From Lachnospiraceae bacterium (lineage in GTDB: Bacteria; Bacillota; Clostridia; Lachnospirales; Lachnospiraceae): DNA of 64,000 nucleotides. The position numbers and the translations under genes were made by a program. Under the pieces are notes generated by a model. That model did not search any database and had not been told where the DNA came from. It worked only from the letters and a program-made list of their open reading frames with translations. How positions within the stretch are numbered: the first letter of the stretch is position 1; each line of letters starts with the position of its first letter. Below are positions 52,584 to 62,128 of the stretch, piece after piece. The stretch is taken from NCBI GenBank assembly GCA_910574865.1, contig CAJTDN010000011.1, positions 62,001-126,000 on the forward strand, written 5' to 3'.

Positions 52584-54023
52584 CTACCGCTTCATGTTCA
52601 CGAGCTGCTCGAGCATCTCGTCCGTGACCGTGATGATTTTCGTGTTGGCCTGGTATCCACGCTGCGTCGTAATCATCGTCGCGATATCGGATGCCAAATC
52701 CACGTTCGCCATCTCAAGGTAGTTACTCTTAAACTCGCCCGTCGCGCCCGCCGTCTCCATGGCCATGACCTCGCCCGCGTTGTTACCGATGTTATACAGA
52801 TATCCGGCTCCTTGATCCAAACCGTTCGGGTTCTCCACGGAAGCGACCGCAATCTTGCCGATGGAAACAATCTCGTTGTTGACGTCCACGCCAATGATGT
52901 TTCCATCTGTTCCAATCGTCCATGTGGCGATGTTGTAACGCTCCTGCACGGTGGTCTTTACCGGCCTGACGGAATCTGCAGGAACACGAATCTTGTCGCC
53001 ACGTGAAGCCGTATACCCCCATGCACCGCCCACCTGATTCAACTCATGCCCGTCAACCGCGGCATCATACCTCTTCACGTCTCCCGCGGCCACGTATACC
53101 TTGTCACCCTTGACCGGCGTAAAATAATACTGTCCCGGATTGTCCGGATCCGCCAACACCACGCGGCCATCCGCATCCACCATAATCGGGTTATTATTCT
53201 CATCAACCATGGGATTACCCCCGTCATCCAACTTCTGTGTAACAGTGCCGTTGGCCGGTAATTTCTCATTTCCCTTGGCCTTATAATAATACTGGATAGT
53301 TCCGTTATTGTCCTCCAAATTCAATAGGTTTCCTTTGTCATCTTTATAAACGATTTTGCTCTCGTCTATAGTCACCCGTTCCGTCGCTTGCTGGCACACG
53401 TAATAGAAAGCACCGCTACTATCAATCAATACGTCATTACCCGCATCATCCGTATACCTCGCATTTCCATCCGCGTCGACAGCATTCGTGTAATGCAACG
53501 GTATCTGTATCGGATAAAGGTTTTCCGTGTCAAGCACCGTGATTTCTCCCGTCACCGGATTCAACTCGGTTTTGTAACCATACACGTAGTTACCAAGGTT
53601 ATCTACCAAGTAGCCGTTGTTATCCGGACGAAGAATGCCCACCCGGGAAAGACTCACATTGGACTCCCTCAAATTGACGCTGACCCTGTCCTGATAGTTT
53701 CCCACGATAAAAAACCCGGTTCCGTCAATCATGCAGTCCAATGGATTCCCTGTAAACTGTCCGCTACCGGTGGTAAAATTCGTACTGATGGAGCTTACGG
53801 TCGTACCATAACCCAACTGGGACGTGTTGACACCACCGGTACCATTTATGGAGTCGTTACCGCCTGACCCGGAAATCTGGTTCGTGTACATCGCGTCCTG
53901 AAAGTTGGTGGTTCTCGACTTGTATCCCCACGTGTTTACGTTTGCAATGTTGTTGCCTAATACGTCCATTTTCGTCTGATGAGACTTTAAACCTGCAATT
54001 GCAGCTGTCATTGACTTGACCAT
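52584..54023 (-). CDS. flgE: Flagellar hook protein FlgE
   Basis: A 479-residue hook subunit. The start KSMTAAIAGLKSHQTKMDVL, then GNNIANVNTWGYKSRTTNFQ, and the end SDIATMITTQRGYQANTKII are diagnostic. The middle is Asp/Asn/Gly-rich with repeat-like stretches (GGNPMVDENNNPIMVDADGR). AAGGAAG precedes the ATG. Confidence 0.96.
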   Translation of the reverse strand: MVKSMTAAIAGLKSHQTKMDVLGNNIANVNTWGYKSRTTNFQDAMYTNQISGSGGNDSINGTGGVNTSQLGYGTTVSSISTNFTTGSGQFTGNPLDCMIDGTGFFIVGNYQDRVSVNLRESNVSLSRVGILRPDNNGYLVDNLGNYVYGYKTELNPVTGEITVLDTENLYPIQIPLHYTNAVDADGNARYTDDAGNDVLIDSSGAFYYVCQQATERVTIDESKIVYKDDKGNLLNLEDNNGTIQYYYKAKGNEKLPANGTVTQKLDDGGNPMVDENNNPIMVDADGRVVLADPDNPGQYYFTPVKGDKVYVAAGDVKRYDAAVDGHELNQVGGAWGYTASRGDKIRVPADSVRPVKTTVQERYNIATWTIGTDGNIIGVDVNNEIVSIGKIAVASVENPNGLDQGAGYLYNIGNNAGEVMAMETAGATGEFKSNYLEMANVDLASDIATMITTQRGYQANTKIITVTDEMLEQLVNMKR

Positions 54024-54072
54024 AATGTTTCAACTTCCTTTCTCTGTTTACTTCGAAGCCGCGCCCCCGGAA

Positions 54073-54136
54073 CGGATTCGCCGTCCGCCGCGCGCTATGC
54101 ACCCGTGCCGTAAGCCACGCTTGTCATTCGGACAAG
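54073..54136. other. Two hairpins with identical ATTCG loops before flgE
   Basis: ACGG-ATTCG-CCGT near 54073-54085 and CTTGTC-ATTCG-GACAAG at 54120-54136 lie in the 141-bp spacer between the TIGR02530 gene and flgE. No T-run follows. Confidence 0.55.
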
Positions 54137-54164
54137 TCGCGCTCGCCTCCACATCGTGGTCCGG

Positions 54165-54536
54165 CTAAATCAATACGGCACTATCGATGTTTGTAAATAT
54201 GCTTTCCTTCATTTCCAACCCGTTCATCGTCGTAATCACGGTATTGTTCGGGACGTTCACGATGAACACGCTTTTGTCGCTGATGACCGCCACGTCCTTG
54301 GAACCCTTCGTCCGCGCCTTGTCTACCGCCTGGTTCAGGCTGCTTAAAAGCCCCGGCGTCATCTCCACGCCACGGGTTTGCATCCTCTGCATCGCATGCT
54401 TGGAAAACTGCACGCTACCCTTCTCATATTCCTTTTGTAAAGACTCCGCAAAACTAATCGAGCCGCCCTTGGCAGGCACGTCAAGCTGGTGCGCCAGTCT
54501 TAATCCCGATATGTCCGTTACTTTTGATACGCTCAT
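54165..54536 (-). CDS. TIGR02530-family flagellar operon protein
   Basis: A 123-residue cytosolic protein that in Firmicutes sits between flgD and flgE. VQFSKHAMQRMQTRGVEMTP and FIVNVPNNTVITTMNGLEMK are characteristic. Function unknown; a role in hook assembly is assumed from position. No strong ribosome binding site; probably coupled to flgD. Confidence 0.88.
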   Translation of the reverse strand: MSVSKVTDISGLRLAHQLDVPAKGGSISFAESLQKEYEKGSVQFSKHAMQRMQTRGVEMTPGLLSSLNQAVDKARTKGSKDVAVISDKSVFIVNVPNNTVITTMNGLEMKESIFTNIDSAVLI

Positions 54537-54574
54537 TCCCGTCGCCGCCTTTCTGCCATCGCGACCTTGCAGTC

Positions 54575-55051
54575 TTACTGCGCTCCCGTGTTGCCTTTAT
54601 TACCCGTATTATTCTTATTTCCTTCTTGCTTGTCTTCCGGGATATCTCCAATCGTAATAAGCTGCGAGGTTGAGTATCCCTTCCCGTTAATGAAAATCTT
54701 TGGGTCGGTTCCCAACACGACCCCGGTCACGTCGCCTTTCGTCACATCACCGGTCGGCCTCCCCAATTCGTCAACTTCCTTGACCGTCACGTTCTTGCCC
54801 ACCATGGATGCAACGTAAGTCGTCGTGTTGTTATTCGTCATCTGCGTGATTGCCTGAATCATCTGAGTCTGCACCATCTGCGCCATCATCTGCGACGTGT
54901 CCATCGGATTGTCCGCATCCTGGTACTTGAGCTGTGCCGCGAGAAGCTGGTAAAAATCCGTCATCGTCAGTTCGCCCGCCGAAGCCGACACGTCATTCCT
55001 AACGTATGCAAGTGATGAAGCCTGCGTGTTTGACACTCCGTTTACTGGCAT
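54575..55051 (-). CDS. flgD: Hook cap protein FlgD
   Basis: A 158-residue hook scaffold. The start motif MTDFYQLLAAQLKYQDADNP-MDTSQMMAQMVQ is FlgD-specific. It is shorter than proteobacterial FlgD but normal for Firmicutes, with an Asn/Gly-rich tail. GGAG lies seven bases before ATG. Confidence 0.94.
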   Translation of the reverse strand: MPVNGVSNTQASSLAYVRNDVSASAGELTMTDFYQLLAAQLKYQDADNPMDTSQMMAQMVQTQMIQAITQMTNNNTTTYVASMVGKNVTVKEVDELGRPTGDVTKGDVTGVVLGTDPKIFINGKGYSTSQLITIGDIPEDKQEGNKNNTGNKGNTGAQ

Positions 55052-55096
55052 AAATCTTCTCCTTTCCTGTTTCCATCATTAAAAATATGATTCCCG

Positions 55097-56338
55097 TCAT
55101 GCAAGGCCCAACCGTAGCTGTTGCAAGAAATCCACTGTGTCCGCCTCTTGGTCCTTGTGCCGTTCCTGACTGGCGTGTCGCTCCTGCTCCGCCTGCTCCT
55201 GACCCGCGTTCCTGCCTTCCTGCTGCAAGTAAGAATCCGGTTTTTCCGTATCCACCACGACTTCCATCTTGTCACCCAGGCTGTCTTCCAAAATCCGGCC
55301 AAGTTCGCCCGCTTTCTGCGTCATGGCCTGCATCGCCTTGGAATTCGTACAAATGATAGAAACCGTCGTTTCTCCTGCCTCGACCGCCACCCTGACAATC
55401 AGCTTGCCCAAGGACCTCGGTGTCAGGCTGATTTCGATTTCCTGCTTTCCCTGGCTGATTTGGCGTGCAATCATGTCCTTGACCATGTCCGCGTACTCTT
55501 CGCGCATCTCGCCCGACTGCGTGACGTGGGACGCGATTTCCTGCTCCGGGGTCGTCCTCTGCGTGTAAGCCGTCTCCACACGGCCGTCCACCACGTGGTT
55601 CTCCGGCCTGATTTCGGAAACTTGGCTTTTGTCCTCTTCCGGTTCGTCTCCCGCGACCGTCTGCTTATGTACCTGGCCGTCCGCTTGCGCCACCACATTT
55701 TCCTGCGCCACGTCCGGCTCCACCATGGCATCAGCCCTTTGCACGCCCGTTCCCGACGTTACAATTTCTTCCGTTTTTCCAGACGCTACCGCGCCTTCTT
55801 CCACGTGAACCTTCGGTGCCACATCCGTCTGCCGCGCGTCATCACCTGCCGCCACGCCTTGGTCGGTCGCTTTCACCACTTGTGCCGCCCACACACCCGT
55901 ATCCGTCTGCCGCGCGTCCGTCAACTGCACCGTCCCGGTTAGGCCTTCGATGTCCGGCTCTGCCTGAACGCCTTCCATGGAAACCAACAAGCCTTCCTCC
56001 GGCGTACCTTCTTCTGCCGTTTCCCCGCCTTTCAGCAACGACTGAATAAACTGCCCGGTCTGCACCGTCTGCATCTTCTCCGCCAGCATCTCCGGTGTCA
56101 CCGTCGTAACGCCTTCCACGGCTTCCGCGCTCTCCATGCCTTTCACCGTCTCGGACGCGCCCTGCGTCTCCTGCTTCGGCTCCACTTTGTTGTCGCGGTA
56201 TTCCGCCGTGCCCGCCGACGCGCCTGCCAACGCCTGGCCAAACGCCGCGTCGTCACCGCCGGACTTCTTACCCTTCGTACCCTGGCGGTTCTTCAACTCT
56301 CCCGGTGTCTTCAAAGTCACCGTGAAATCATTGTTCAT
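55097..56338 (-). CDS. fliK: Hook-length control protein FliK
   Basis: A 413-residue protein with a long, low-complexity N-terminal ruler region (Glu/Gly/Thr/Val-rich) and a C-terminal Flg_hook domain (EIEISLTPRSLGKLIVRVAV). It measures the hook and triggers FlhB switching. GGAGG nine bases before ATG. First gene after a strong sigma-A promoter. Confidence 0.92.
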   Translation of the reverse strand: MNNDFTVTLKTPGELKNRQGTKGKKSGGDDAAFGQALAGASAGTAEYRDNKVEPKQETQGASETVKGMESAEAVEGVTTVTPEMLAEKMQTVQTGQFIQSLLKGGETAEEGTPEEGLLVSMEGVQAEPDIEGLTGTVQLTDARQTDTGVWAAQVVKATDQGVAAGDDARQTDVAPKVHVEEGAVASGKTEEIVTSGTGVQRADAMVEPDVAQENVVAQADGQVHKQTVAGDEPEEDKSQVSEIRPENHVVDGRVETAYTQRTTPEQEIASHVTQSGEMREEYADMVKDMIARQISQGKQEIEISLTPRSLGKLIVRVAVEAGETTVSIICTNSKAMQAMTQKAGELGRILEDSLGDKMEVVVDTEKPDSYLQQEGRNAGQEQAEQERHASQERHKDQEADTVDFLQQLRLGLA

Positions 56339-56418
56339 CCTGCTTCTCCTCCTTTCCTATAATATAGTAAAACCCAACATGGCATACCCGCTCAACTTGA
56401 ACAGATAAGCACTTAAAT

Positions 56419-56446
56419 ATTATACCCTATTTTCCCCGTTTGTCAA
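56419..56446 (-). promoter_or_regulatory. Consensus sigma-A promoter of the fliK operon
   Basis: On the minus strand TTGACA (56441-56446), 16 bases, TATAAT (56419-56424). It lies about 80 bases before the fliK ATG, in the 282-bp AT-rich gap after fliJ. It should start the long fliK-to-fliA transcript independently of flgB. The rest of the gap (56447-56610) shows no gene. Confidence 0.88.
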
Positions 56447-56610
56447 CCAAATCAAGGGATTTTACAACTTTTTTACAATATAAAATATTTCCAATTCTCG
56501 CTATATTGTGCGAAATGTCACATCATTACAAAATATTGTATATGCAAAATAAGGTGACAGACAATATGTTGATTTAAAGTAAAAATCTCTATGACATGAA
56601 AAATCACGAA

Positions 56611-56648
56611 AAATCATGAATCATCTTGCAACGGACAATTCATGATTT
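56611..56648 (-). terminator. Terminator overlapping the fliJ stop
   Basis: On the minus strand AAATCATGAAT (56638-56648) pairs perfectly with ATTCATGATTT (56611-56621), followed by TTCGTGATTTTT. The first arm lies inside the last codons of fliJ and the second starts at the stop codon. It ends the flgB-fliJ unit; ribosomes finishing fliJ would cover the first arm. Confidence 0.82.
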
Positions 56649-57064
56649 ACAAATTCTTCCACAAGCTGTTCCTGCTCCTTCGCAACCTCGTAACGGTACT
56701 CCTCCAGTTTTTTTTCCTTCAATTTGTCAATGGACTTCGTGTCCGTCTTCGCCTTAATCAGTTCTTGCCGCTTCTCCTCTTCACGTACCCGCAGGACGTC
56801 CAATATCCTTTGCTCGTTCGCAATTTCCTTCTGCAGGTAATCAAGGTAACTCTCATAAGTACGTATCTGCAAAATAATGCAGCCGGCCTTCTTCACCTCA
56901 TCCATCTCCCTACGGGTCTCGCCGTCCTTTTCCCAGAGCCGCGCAATCTTCTCCTCCTGCTGCGTCACTTTGTGCAGGATGGCCGCATGCTCGCTCCGAA
57001 CGCTCTCCTCGTATTGGCGCTTATAACTCAGCACCTTGTCTAACGCGAACGAAAACTTCTTCAA
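56621..57064 (-). CDS. fliJ: Flagellar export protein FliJ
   Basis: A 147-residue coiled-coil protein that couples the FliI ATPase to FlhA. Heptad-rich throughout (RILDVLRVREEEKRQELIKA). The start appears to be TTG at 57062-57064, seven bases after AAAGGTG; no in-frame ATG fits. Confidence 0.93.
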   Translation of the reverse strand: MKKFSFALDKVLSYKRQYEESVRSEHAAILHKVTQQEEKIARLWEKDGETRREMDEVKKAGCIILQIRTYESYLDYLQKEIANEQRILDVLRVREEEKRQELIKAKTDTKSIDKLKEKKLEEYRYEVAKEQEQLVEEFVNHELSVAR

Positions 57065-57091
57065 TGCCCATCACCTTTGCTTTCATTACCA

Positions 57092-58429
57092 CTATTTCCT
57101 CAGAATGTCCCCCAACAACCCCACGACCTCTTCCACGTCAAAAGATTCCTCCACACTTTGCATCAAAAACCCATTAATCTGGTCAATCTTGGATATGGCA
57201 TAATCCAACCTTTGGTTCGTTCCCGACTTGTACGCCCCAATAGAAATCAGGTCCTCATTTTGAATGTACAAACTGTACAAATCCCGCAAATCGCCCGCCA
57301 GCTTCTTATGCTCGGGTGTCGCGATGGACGACATCAAACGGGAAATACTGGCATTCACGTCAATCGCCGGGTAATGGTTCGCGTTGGCAAGCTTCCTGCT
57401 CAACACGATATGCCCGTCCAAAATACCACGCACCGTGTCCGCGATTGGCTCGTTCGTGTCATCGCCTTCCACGAGCACCGTGTAAACCCCCGTGATGGAA
57501 CCAGTGCCAAAATTTCCGCTCCGCTCCAAAAGCTTCGGGAACTCGGCATAAATCGAAGGCGTGTACCCCCTCGCAATCGGGGGTTCACCCGTCGCGAGGC
57601 CGATTTCCCGCTGCGCCATGGCAAAACGGGTGAGGGAGTCCATCATCAAAAGCACGTCGTATCCCTGATCCTTGAAATACTCCGCGATAGTGGTGGCCAC
57701 CATCGGACACTTCATGCGCAACATGGCCGGCTGGTCGGAAGTGGCCACTACCAGCACCGACCGCTTCATGCCTTCCGGTCCCAAGTCTTTCTCGACGAAC
57801 TCCAAAACCTCCCTGCCACGCTCTCCGACAAGGGCTATCACGTTGATGTCCGCCTTTACGTTGCGGGCAATCATGCCCATCAAGGTACTCTTGCCCACTC
57901 CGCTTCCGGCGAAAATGCCGATACGCTGTCCCTTGCCAATCGTGTTGAGCCCGTCAATGGCCTTGACCCCGAACTCCAGGGGTTCGCGAATCGGCGGTCT
58001 GTCTAACGGGTTGATGCTGGGATTTTCCACATAATAATACTTGGCGGACTTGAACGGCCCCTTGTCGTCCATAGGGCGGCCCATCGCGTCGATAATCCGC
58101 CCCCGCAAAAATTCCCCCACGGGAATCTTGAGCCGCCGCCTCGTGTTCCTCACATAACTGTCAGAACCGATGCCGCTCACGTTCTCATAGGCCATGAGCT
58201 GTACCTTGTCCTCGCGGAATCCCACCACTTCGGCGGGTATCTCCTTCTTTTGCTTCTCATCGTAAATCAACACGATGTCGCCAATGCTGGAGTTACTTCC
58301 CGACGCCTCCATCGCCATGCCGGTAATGTTCGTAATCTTTCCAATATGGCTGATTGTCTCAGCATTAAGAATCAAACCCGGCAGTTCTTTCAGCATCCTT
58401 CTCAACTCCTCCTCATCTAATCTTGCCAT
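57092..58429 (-). CDS. fliI: Flagellum-specific ATPase FliI
   Basis: A 445-residue type III export ATPase, F1-beta-like. Walker A GSGVGKST at 175-182, Walker B VLLMMDSLTRFAMAQREIGL. I chose the ATG at 58427-58429 with GGAG six bases upstream. Works with FliH and FliJ, both adjacent. Confidence 0.97.
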   Translation of the reverse strand: MARLDEEELRRMLKELPGLILNAETISHIGKITNITGMAMEASGSNSSIGDIVLIYDEKQKKEIPAEVVGFREDKVQLMAYENVSGIGSDSYVRNTRRRLKIPVGEFLRGRIIDAMGRPMDDKGPFKSAKYYYVENPSINPLDRPPIREPLEFGVKAIDGLNTIGKGQRIGIFAGSGVGKSTLMGMIARNVKADINVIALVGERGREVLEFVEKDLGPEGMKRSVLVVATSDQPAMLRMKCPMVATTIAEYFKDQGYDVLLMMDSLTRFAMAQREIGLATGEPPIARGYTPSIYAEFPKLLERSGNFGTGSITGVYTVLVEGDDTNEPIADTVRGILDGHIVLSRKLANANHYPAIDVNASISRLMSSIATPEHKKLAGDLRDLYSLYIQNEDLISIGAYKSGTNQRLDYAISKIDQINGFLMQSVEESFDVEEVVGLLGDILRK

Positions 58430-58464
58430 GCACGGCTCCAGCAAGCCATTCCGCCCCCGTGCCC

Positions 58465-59250
58465 TTATAGCCTCGCATTGTTCATGATTTCGCGGATGTT
58501 TTCAAGCTGGGTGCCCACGCTGACGTCGATAATCTCGTCTGGTCGCTCCACGATGCAGGTTCCCGGCTCCACTCCGTCCATCATGACGATTTTCACGTTG
58601 TCCGAAAGGTGTTCGAGCTCTTGGAGGAACCTCGGATCGGCCTTGACGTCGGTTCCCTTCTCGCCCATCGAGCCGACATAAATCTTCGCCCAGGCGCTCT
58701 TGCGCAATTTTCCCGTGGCCGCTATGATCATCCGCTCCACCACCCTTGAGTCCGAACGCAGACTCGTCTTCACGATCTTTTCACCAATCGAGAGGGCAAT
58801 TTCCTTCAGGTCATCCATATAGGACTCCAGTATCTTGTCCTTTTCCAATTGCACGTCCTCGATATAGGACTTTACCAGCTCCTCCAGCTCCTGCTTTTTC
58901 TGGAGATAACCTTGCCGCCCTTCCTCCACGCCCTCCTCCATGCCGGACTCGAAGCCGGTGCTATAGCCGTCCTGTTTGCCGTTGGTATAGCCTTCCTCGT
59001 AGGCGTTGTTCTTGATGAGTTCCGCCTCTTTCCGTGCGGCTTCCAAAATCTTTTCCGCCTTGACCAGGCTTTCGCCCAGCACGGAAAGCTGCTTTTCCTC
59101 ATCCGAAGGTTCGGGCTTCCCGGACTCTTCGTCCTTTTCATCCTTCTTCTCCGAGGCGGCGCTCCTAAGCTTCAGTTCAGGATATTCATATTCCCCCTTG
59201 ACCCGTCGGGCCTCCTTGGGAGTCTTCACCACTCTATACAATGATCTCAT
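58465..59250 (-). CDS. fliH: Flagellar assembly protein FliH
   Basis: A 261-residue regulator of FliI. The GxxxG-type repeats (GYTNGKQDGYSTGFESGMEE) and coiled coil are characteristic, and the C-terminal SLRSDSRVVERMIIAATGKL domain binds FliI. Its start overlaps the fliG 3' end by 17 bases. Confidence 0.93.
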   Translation of the reverse strand: MRSLYRVVKTPKEARRVKGEYEYPELKLRSAASEKKDEKDEESGKPEPSDEEKQLSVLGESLVKAEKILEAARKEAELIKNNAYEEGYTNGKQDGYSTGFESGMEEGVEEGRQGYLQKKQELEELVKSYIEDVQLEKDKILESYMDDLKEIALSIGEKIVKTSLRSDSRVVERMIIAATGKLRKSAWAKIYVGSMGEKGTDVKADPRFLQELEHLSDNVKIVMMDGVEPGTCIVERPDEIIDVSVGTQLENIREIMNNARL

Positions 59251-60247
59251 CCTTTCCGCCGCCCTTGCCGATTACCAGTTCGCCTTGCTCATCCAGCTTG
59301 CGGATAATGGCAACGATACGCGACTGCGCTTCTTCCACGTCACGCAGCTTGACATTGATGGTGACCTCCAAATCCGACTTGACGGATTCGGCCATACGGC
59401 TCGACATGTTGGAATAGAACGCCTTCAAGATGTCCTCGCCCGCGCCCTTCAACGCATAAACGAGATCCTTCATGTCGCAATCGCGGATAAAACGCTGGAT
59501 CGACCTGTTGTCCATGCCCAAAATATCCTCGAACACGAACATCTTCTTCCTGATGTCTTCCGCCAGTTCCGGATCGTCCTTGCCCATCTCGTCGAATATG
59601 TACTTCTCGTTGCTCCTGTCCATGTGGTTCATCACGTCCGCCACGTAATCGATACCGCCAACACTCGTGAAGTCGGTCGTAAGGATGTTGTCGAAACGGT
59701 TGCGCAACTGGGCTTCCACGATCTTAATCGCGTCCGGTGACGCGCTGTCCATCCTGGCAATGCACTTCACGACCTGGATCCGTTTCTTGTCAGGAAGTTC
59801 CGCTATCAACGCCGCGGCCTTGCCGGATTCCACGTAGGACAAGACCAACGCGATGGTCTGCGCGCGCTCATGCTGGAGGACGGAAAACAAATTTTTCGTG
59901 TCCGCCTTCTCGATGAAGTCGAAATTACGGTTCTTCAAATACTTGGCAACTTTTTGCAGCAACTCCGAAGCGGTATTTTCACCGTAAGCCTTCTCAAGAA
60001 CCGCCCTCGCGTACTCCAGGCCGCCGTCCGTCACGACCTTCTGCGTCAGGCACATCTTGTAAAAGTCATCCAGGACGGCCTCGGTCTGTTCCGCTTCCAA
60101 ATGCCCCAACTTGGCGACTTCCAATGTCAGCTTCTCCACGTCCTCGTCGCTCAAATACTTATACAATTTGGATGCCTTGTCCGTTCCCAGGGCAATTACC
60201 AGCGCCGCCGCCTTTTGTTCAGTTCCTATATTTAACTCAGTTGCCAC
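59234..60247 (-). CDS. fliG: Flagellar motor switch protein FliG
   Basis: A 337-residue C-ring torque protein. The start TEQKAAALVIALGTDKASKL, the EHPQ-like region and the charged C-terminal helix (LGMDNRSIQRFIRDCDMKDL; LRDVEEAQSRIVAIIRKLDE) are typical. I chose the GTG at 60245-60247 because GGAGG lies eight bases upstream; the ATG two codons earlier touches that site. It overlaps the fliF end by 11 bases. Confidence 0.95.
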   Translation of the reverse strand: MATELNIGTEQKAAALVIALGTDKASKLYKYLSDEDVEKLTLEVAKLGHLEAEQTEAVLDDFYKMCLTQKVVTDGGLEYARAVLEKAYGENTASELLQKVAKYLKNRNFDFIEKADTKNLFSVLQHERAQTIALVLSYVESGKAAALIAELPDKKRIQVVKCIARMDSASPDAIKIVEAQLRNRFDNILTTDFTSVGGIDYVADVMNHMDRSNEKYIFDEMGKDDPELAEDIRKKMFVFEDILGMDNRSIQRFIRDCDMKDLVYALKGAGEDILKAFYSNMSSRMAESVKSDLEVTINVKLRDVEEAQSRIVAIIRKLDEQGELVIGKGGGKDEIIV

Positions 60248-61847
60248 CCTCATCACCTCCATGCAGCCAGGTCTTGATCATCTGCGCGGACAGCTCCGGA
60301 TTATCCTCCGTGAACTGCCTTACCATCTCTCTAAGCTCTCTGCTTCTCTCGTTCTGCATATTTATGATTTCCGGATTCGCTATAGGCTCCGTCTCCTCCG
60401 CGACCACTGGCTCATCCGGAACTTGTGCCGCCTCTGCCAGGAACTTCTCTTCTTCCGCTTTCCTCTTCTTCGCGCGCCTGCGCAACACAAGTATCAGAAT
60501 CAAAAGTGCCAGAAGCACCGCGACCCCGACGACGATAAGCGGCAGGTTGTTTCTCACGAACACGGCAATCGTCTCTGTTGACGAACCATCCTGCGTGTCT
60601 TCCGGCACATAGAACGGCGCGTACGCCACCGTAATCTTGTCATCGCGGTCATCCACCTCGATGCCCGCGGCGTTCCCTACCAAGTCCTGAATCGTCTCCT
60701 CGTCAAGCCCGCCCAGCGTCTCGGCGTTAATTGACACGGACGCTGTCAGGTCCTCCAAGGCCCCGGGGGATATCTCGCCCTGCTCCTTGACCGAATTCAC
60801 CAAGTAATCACGAATCTGGCTGTTGCTCCAATACCCGTCCCCGTCCCCTCCGGCATCGGCCACGTACTGGTTCGTCTCGGAATTCGTCTCGGTTCCTACA
60901 AGACCGCCCGCGTTCTCCCCTTCCCCGTATCCTTCGGCGGAGGATTCCCAATGCGAAATGATGCCTGTTTTGTCTTCCTCGTCAATCTTCTCTGGGGTGG
61001 AATATGTAATACTCTCGCGGATGAACTTATCCATGTTCACCTTTCCGCGCACGGACACGCGGACGTTGCCCTCGCCGTAAAACGGCTCCAGGACGTTGAT
61101 GACCTTCTTCGCGATTTGAGTCTCAATCACGCGGGCGATTTCCTGTGTCAGGTCACTGGTGCTGATCGAGTCCGAGTCTTCCGTAAGTTCCAAGCCGTCC
61201 TCGTCGATAATCGCGACGTTCTCCGGTTCCATGTCCGGGATGCTGCGCGCCACCAGAAGCTTCATGCCCGAAGCCATCTTGCTCGTCAGGGATGCCCCGT
61301 CCTCCATCACGACCATGACCGACGCGCTGTTACCTTCCCCGCCTGCCGTGTCGTCCAGCACGTAACGGCTCTTCTCCGCCAAGGCAATGGTGACTTTCGC
61401 GTCCTTCACCCCGTTGAAAAGACGGATGGTCGCCCCGATACGGTTCTGCAAGTCGTATATCTTGTAAGTCTGCTTCTCCATGTCGGTCGTCATGCCACCC
61501 GCGTTGGTCGAAAACACGTCGTACGCAAAGCCGTTCTTGGGGTATCCCTCCTGCGCGAGTTGCGCCCGGACGGAATCCACCTGGTCTTCCTTCACCTTAA
61601 TCTGCCCCGACCCGTTCGAGGTGTATGGTATCTGCATCTCGCCGAGTTTTCCGATAATCTCCGTCATCTCCTCGGAAGTGAGATCCGTGTAGAGCGTCTC
61701 GTATTCCTTGTGGTTTAACACGACTGCCGTGATGACGGCTCCCAAAATAACAACAGCAGCAATCACAGCCGCTGTTATTAAAGTTTTTTTACTAAATTTA
61801 GCCAAATATTCCTTTATCGACTTCAGCCTTTCTTTCATGTCATTCAT
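60237..61847 (-). CDS. fliF: Flagellar MS-ring protein FliF
   Basis: A 536-residue membrane ring protein. Membrane spans near residues 20-43 and 435-460 flank the periplasm-side domains (IPYTSNGSGQIKVKEDQVDS; ALAEKSRYVLD), and the C-terminal tail (PELSAQMIKTWLH) binds FliG. The start ATG at 61847 lies nine bases after AGG; another ATG is three codons later. Confidence 0.96.
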   Translation of the reverse strand: MNDMKERLKSIKEYLAKFSKKTLITAAVIAAVVILGAVITAVVLNHKEYETLYTDLTSEEMTEIIGKLGEMQIPYTSNGSGQIKVKEDQVDSVRAQLAQEGYPKNGFAYDVFSTNAGGMTTDMEKQTYKIYDLQNRIGATIRLFNGVKDAKVTIALAEKSRYVLDDTAGGEGNSASVMVVMEDGASLTSKMASGMKLLVARSIPDMEPENVAIIDEDGLELTEDSDSISTSDLTQEIARVIETQIAKKVINVLEPFYGEGNVRVSVRGKVNMDKFIRESITYSTPEKIDEEDKTGIISHWESSAEGYGEGENAGGLVGTETNSETNQYVADAGGDGDGYWSNSQIRDYLVNSVKEQGEISPGALEDLTASVSINAETLGGLDEETIQDLVGNAAGIEVDDRDDKITVAYAPFYVPEDTQDGSSTETIAVFVRNNLPLIVVGVAVLLALLILILVLRRRAKKRKAEEEKFLAEAAQVPDEPVVAEETEPIANPEIINMQNERSRELREMVRQFTEDNPELSAQMIKTWLHGGDEGGN

Positions 61848-61879
61848 GTCATTCAGCCTGTCCCCATCCTAATTTTTTA

Positions 61880-62054
61880 AATTCGTCCAACATGTTTGAT
61901 TTCCCAGATGATACACGAATTGTTCCATGCTGACGCGTTCCCACAATCCCCAAATGCCTCAAGTCCGCTCGTTTTCCTCCGAAAACGGCTACGTTCCAGT
62001 GTTCTGCGCGCCCCAAAATAAGGAAGTTCTTTTCGCCGGATCTGGCCTACGGCC
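61880..62054. other. Hairpin-rich spacer between fliE and fliF
   Basis: The 281-bp spacer 61848-62128 has no convincing gene. It holds AATTCGT/ACGAATT (61880-61921), CGTTTTC-CTCC-GAAAACG (61970-61987) and GGCC-TAC-GGCC (62044-62054). A 72-codon open frame on the minus strand has no family match by eye. Confidence 0.6.
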
Positions 62055-62128
62055 TTGCCAATCTCAAAGAACGACCTCGCACCAAGCTCATCCATCGCTA
62101 TCGCCCGGATTCACCAAGTTGCTTTCGG

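Noticed and set aside
61877-62095. 72-codon minus-strand frame between fliE and fliF
   Set aside because: No resemblance to flgC or other flagellar proteins, and it spans hairpins.
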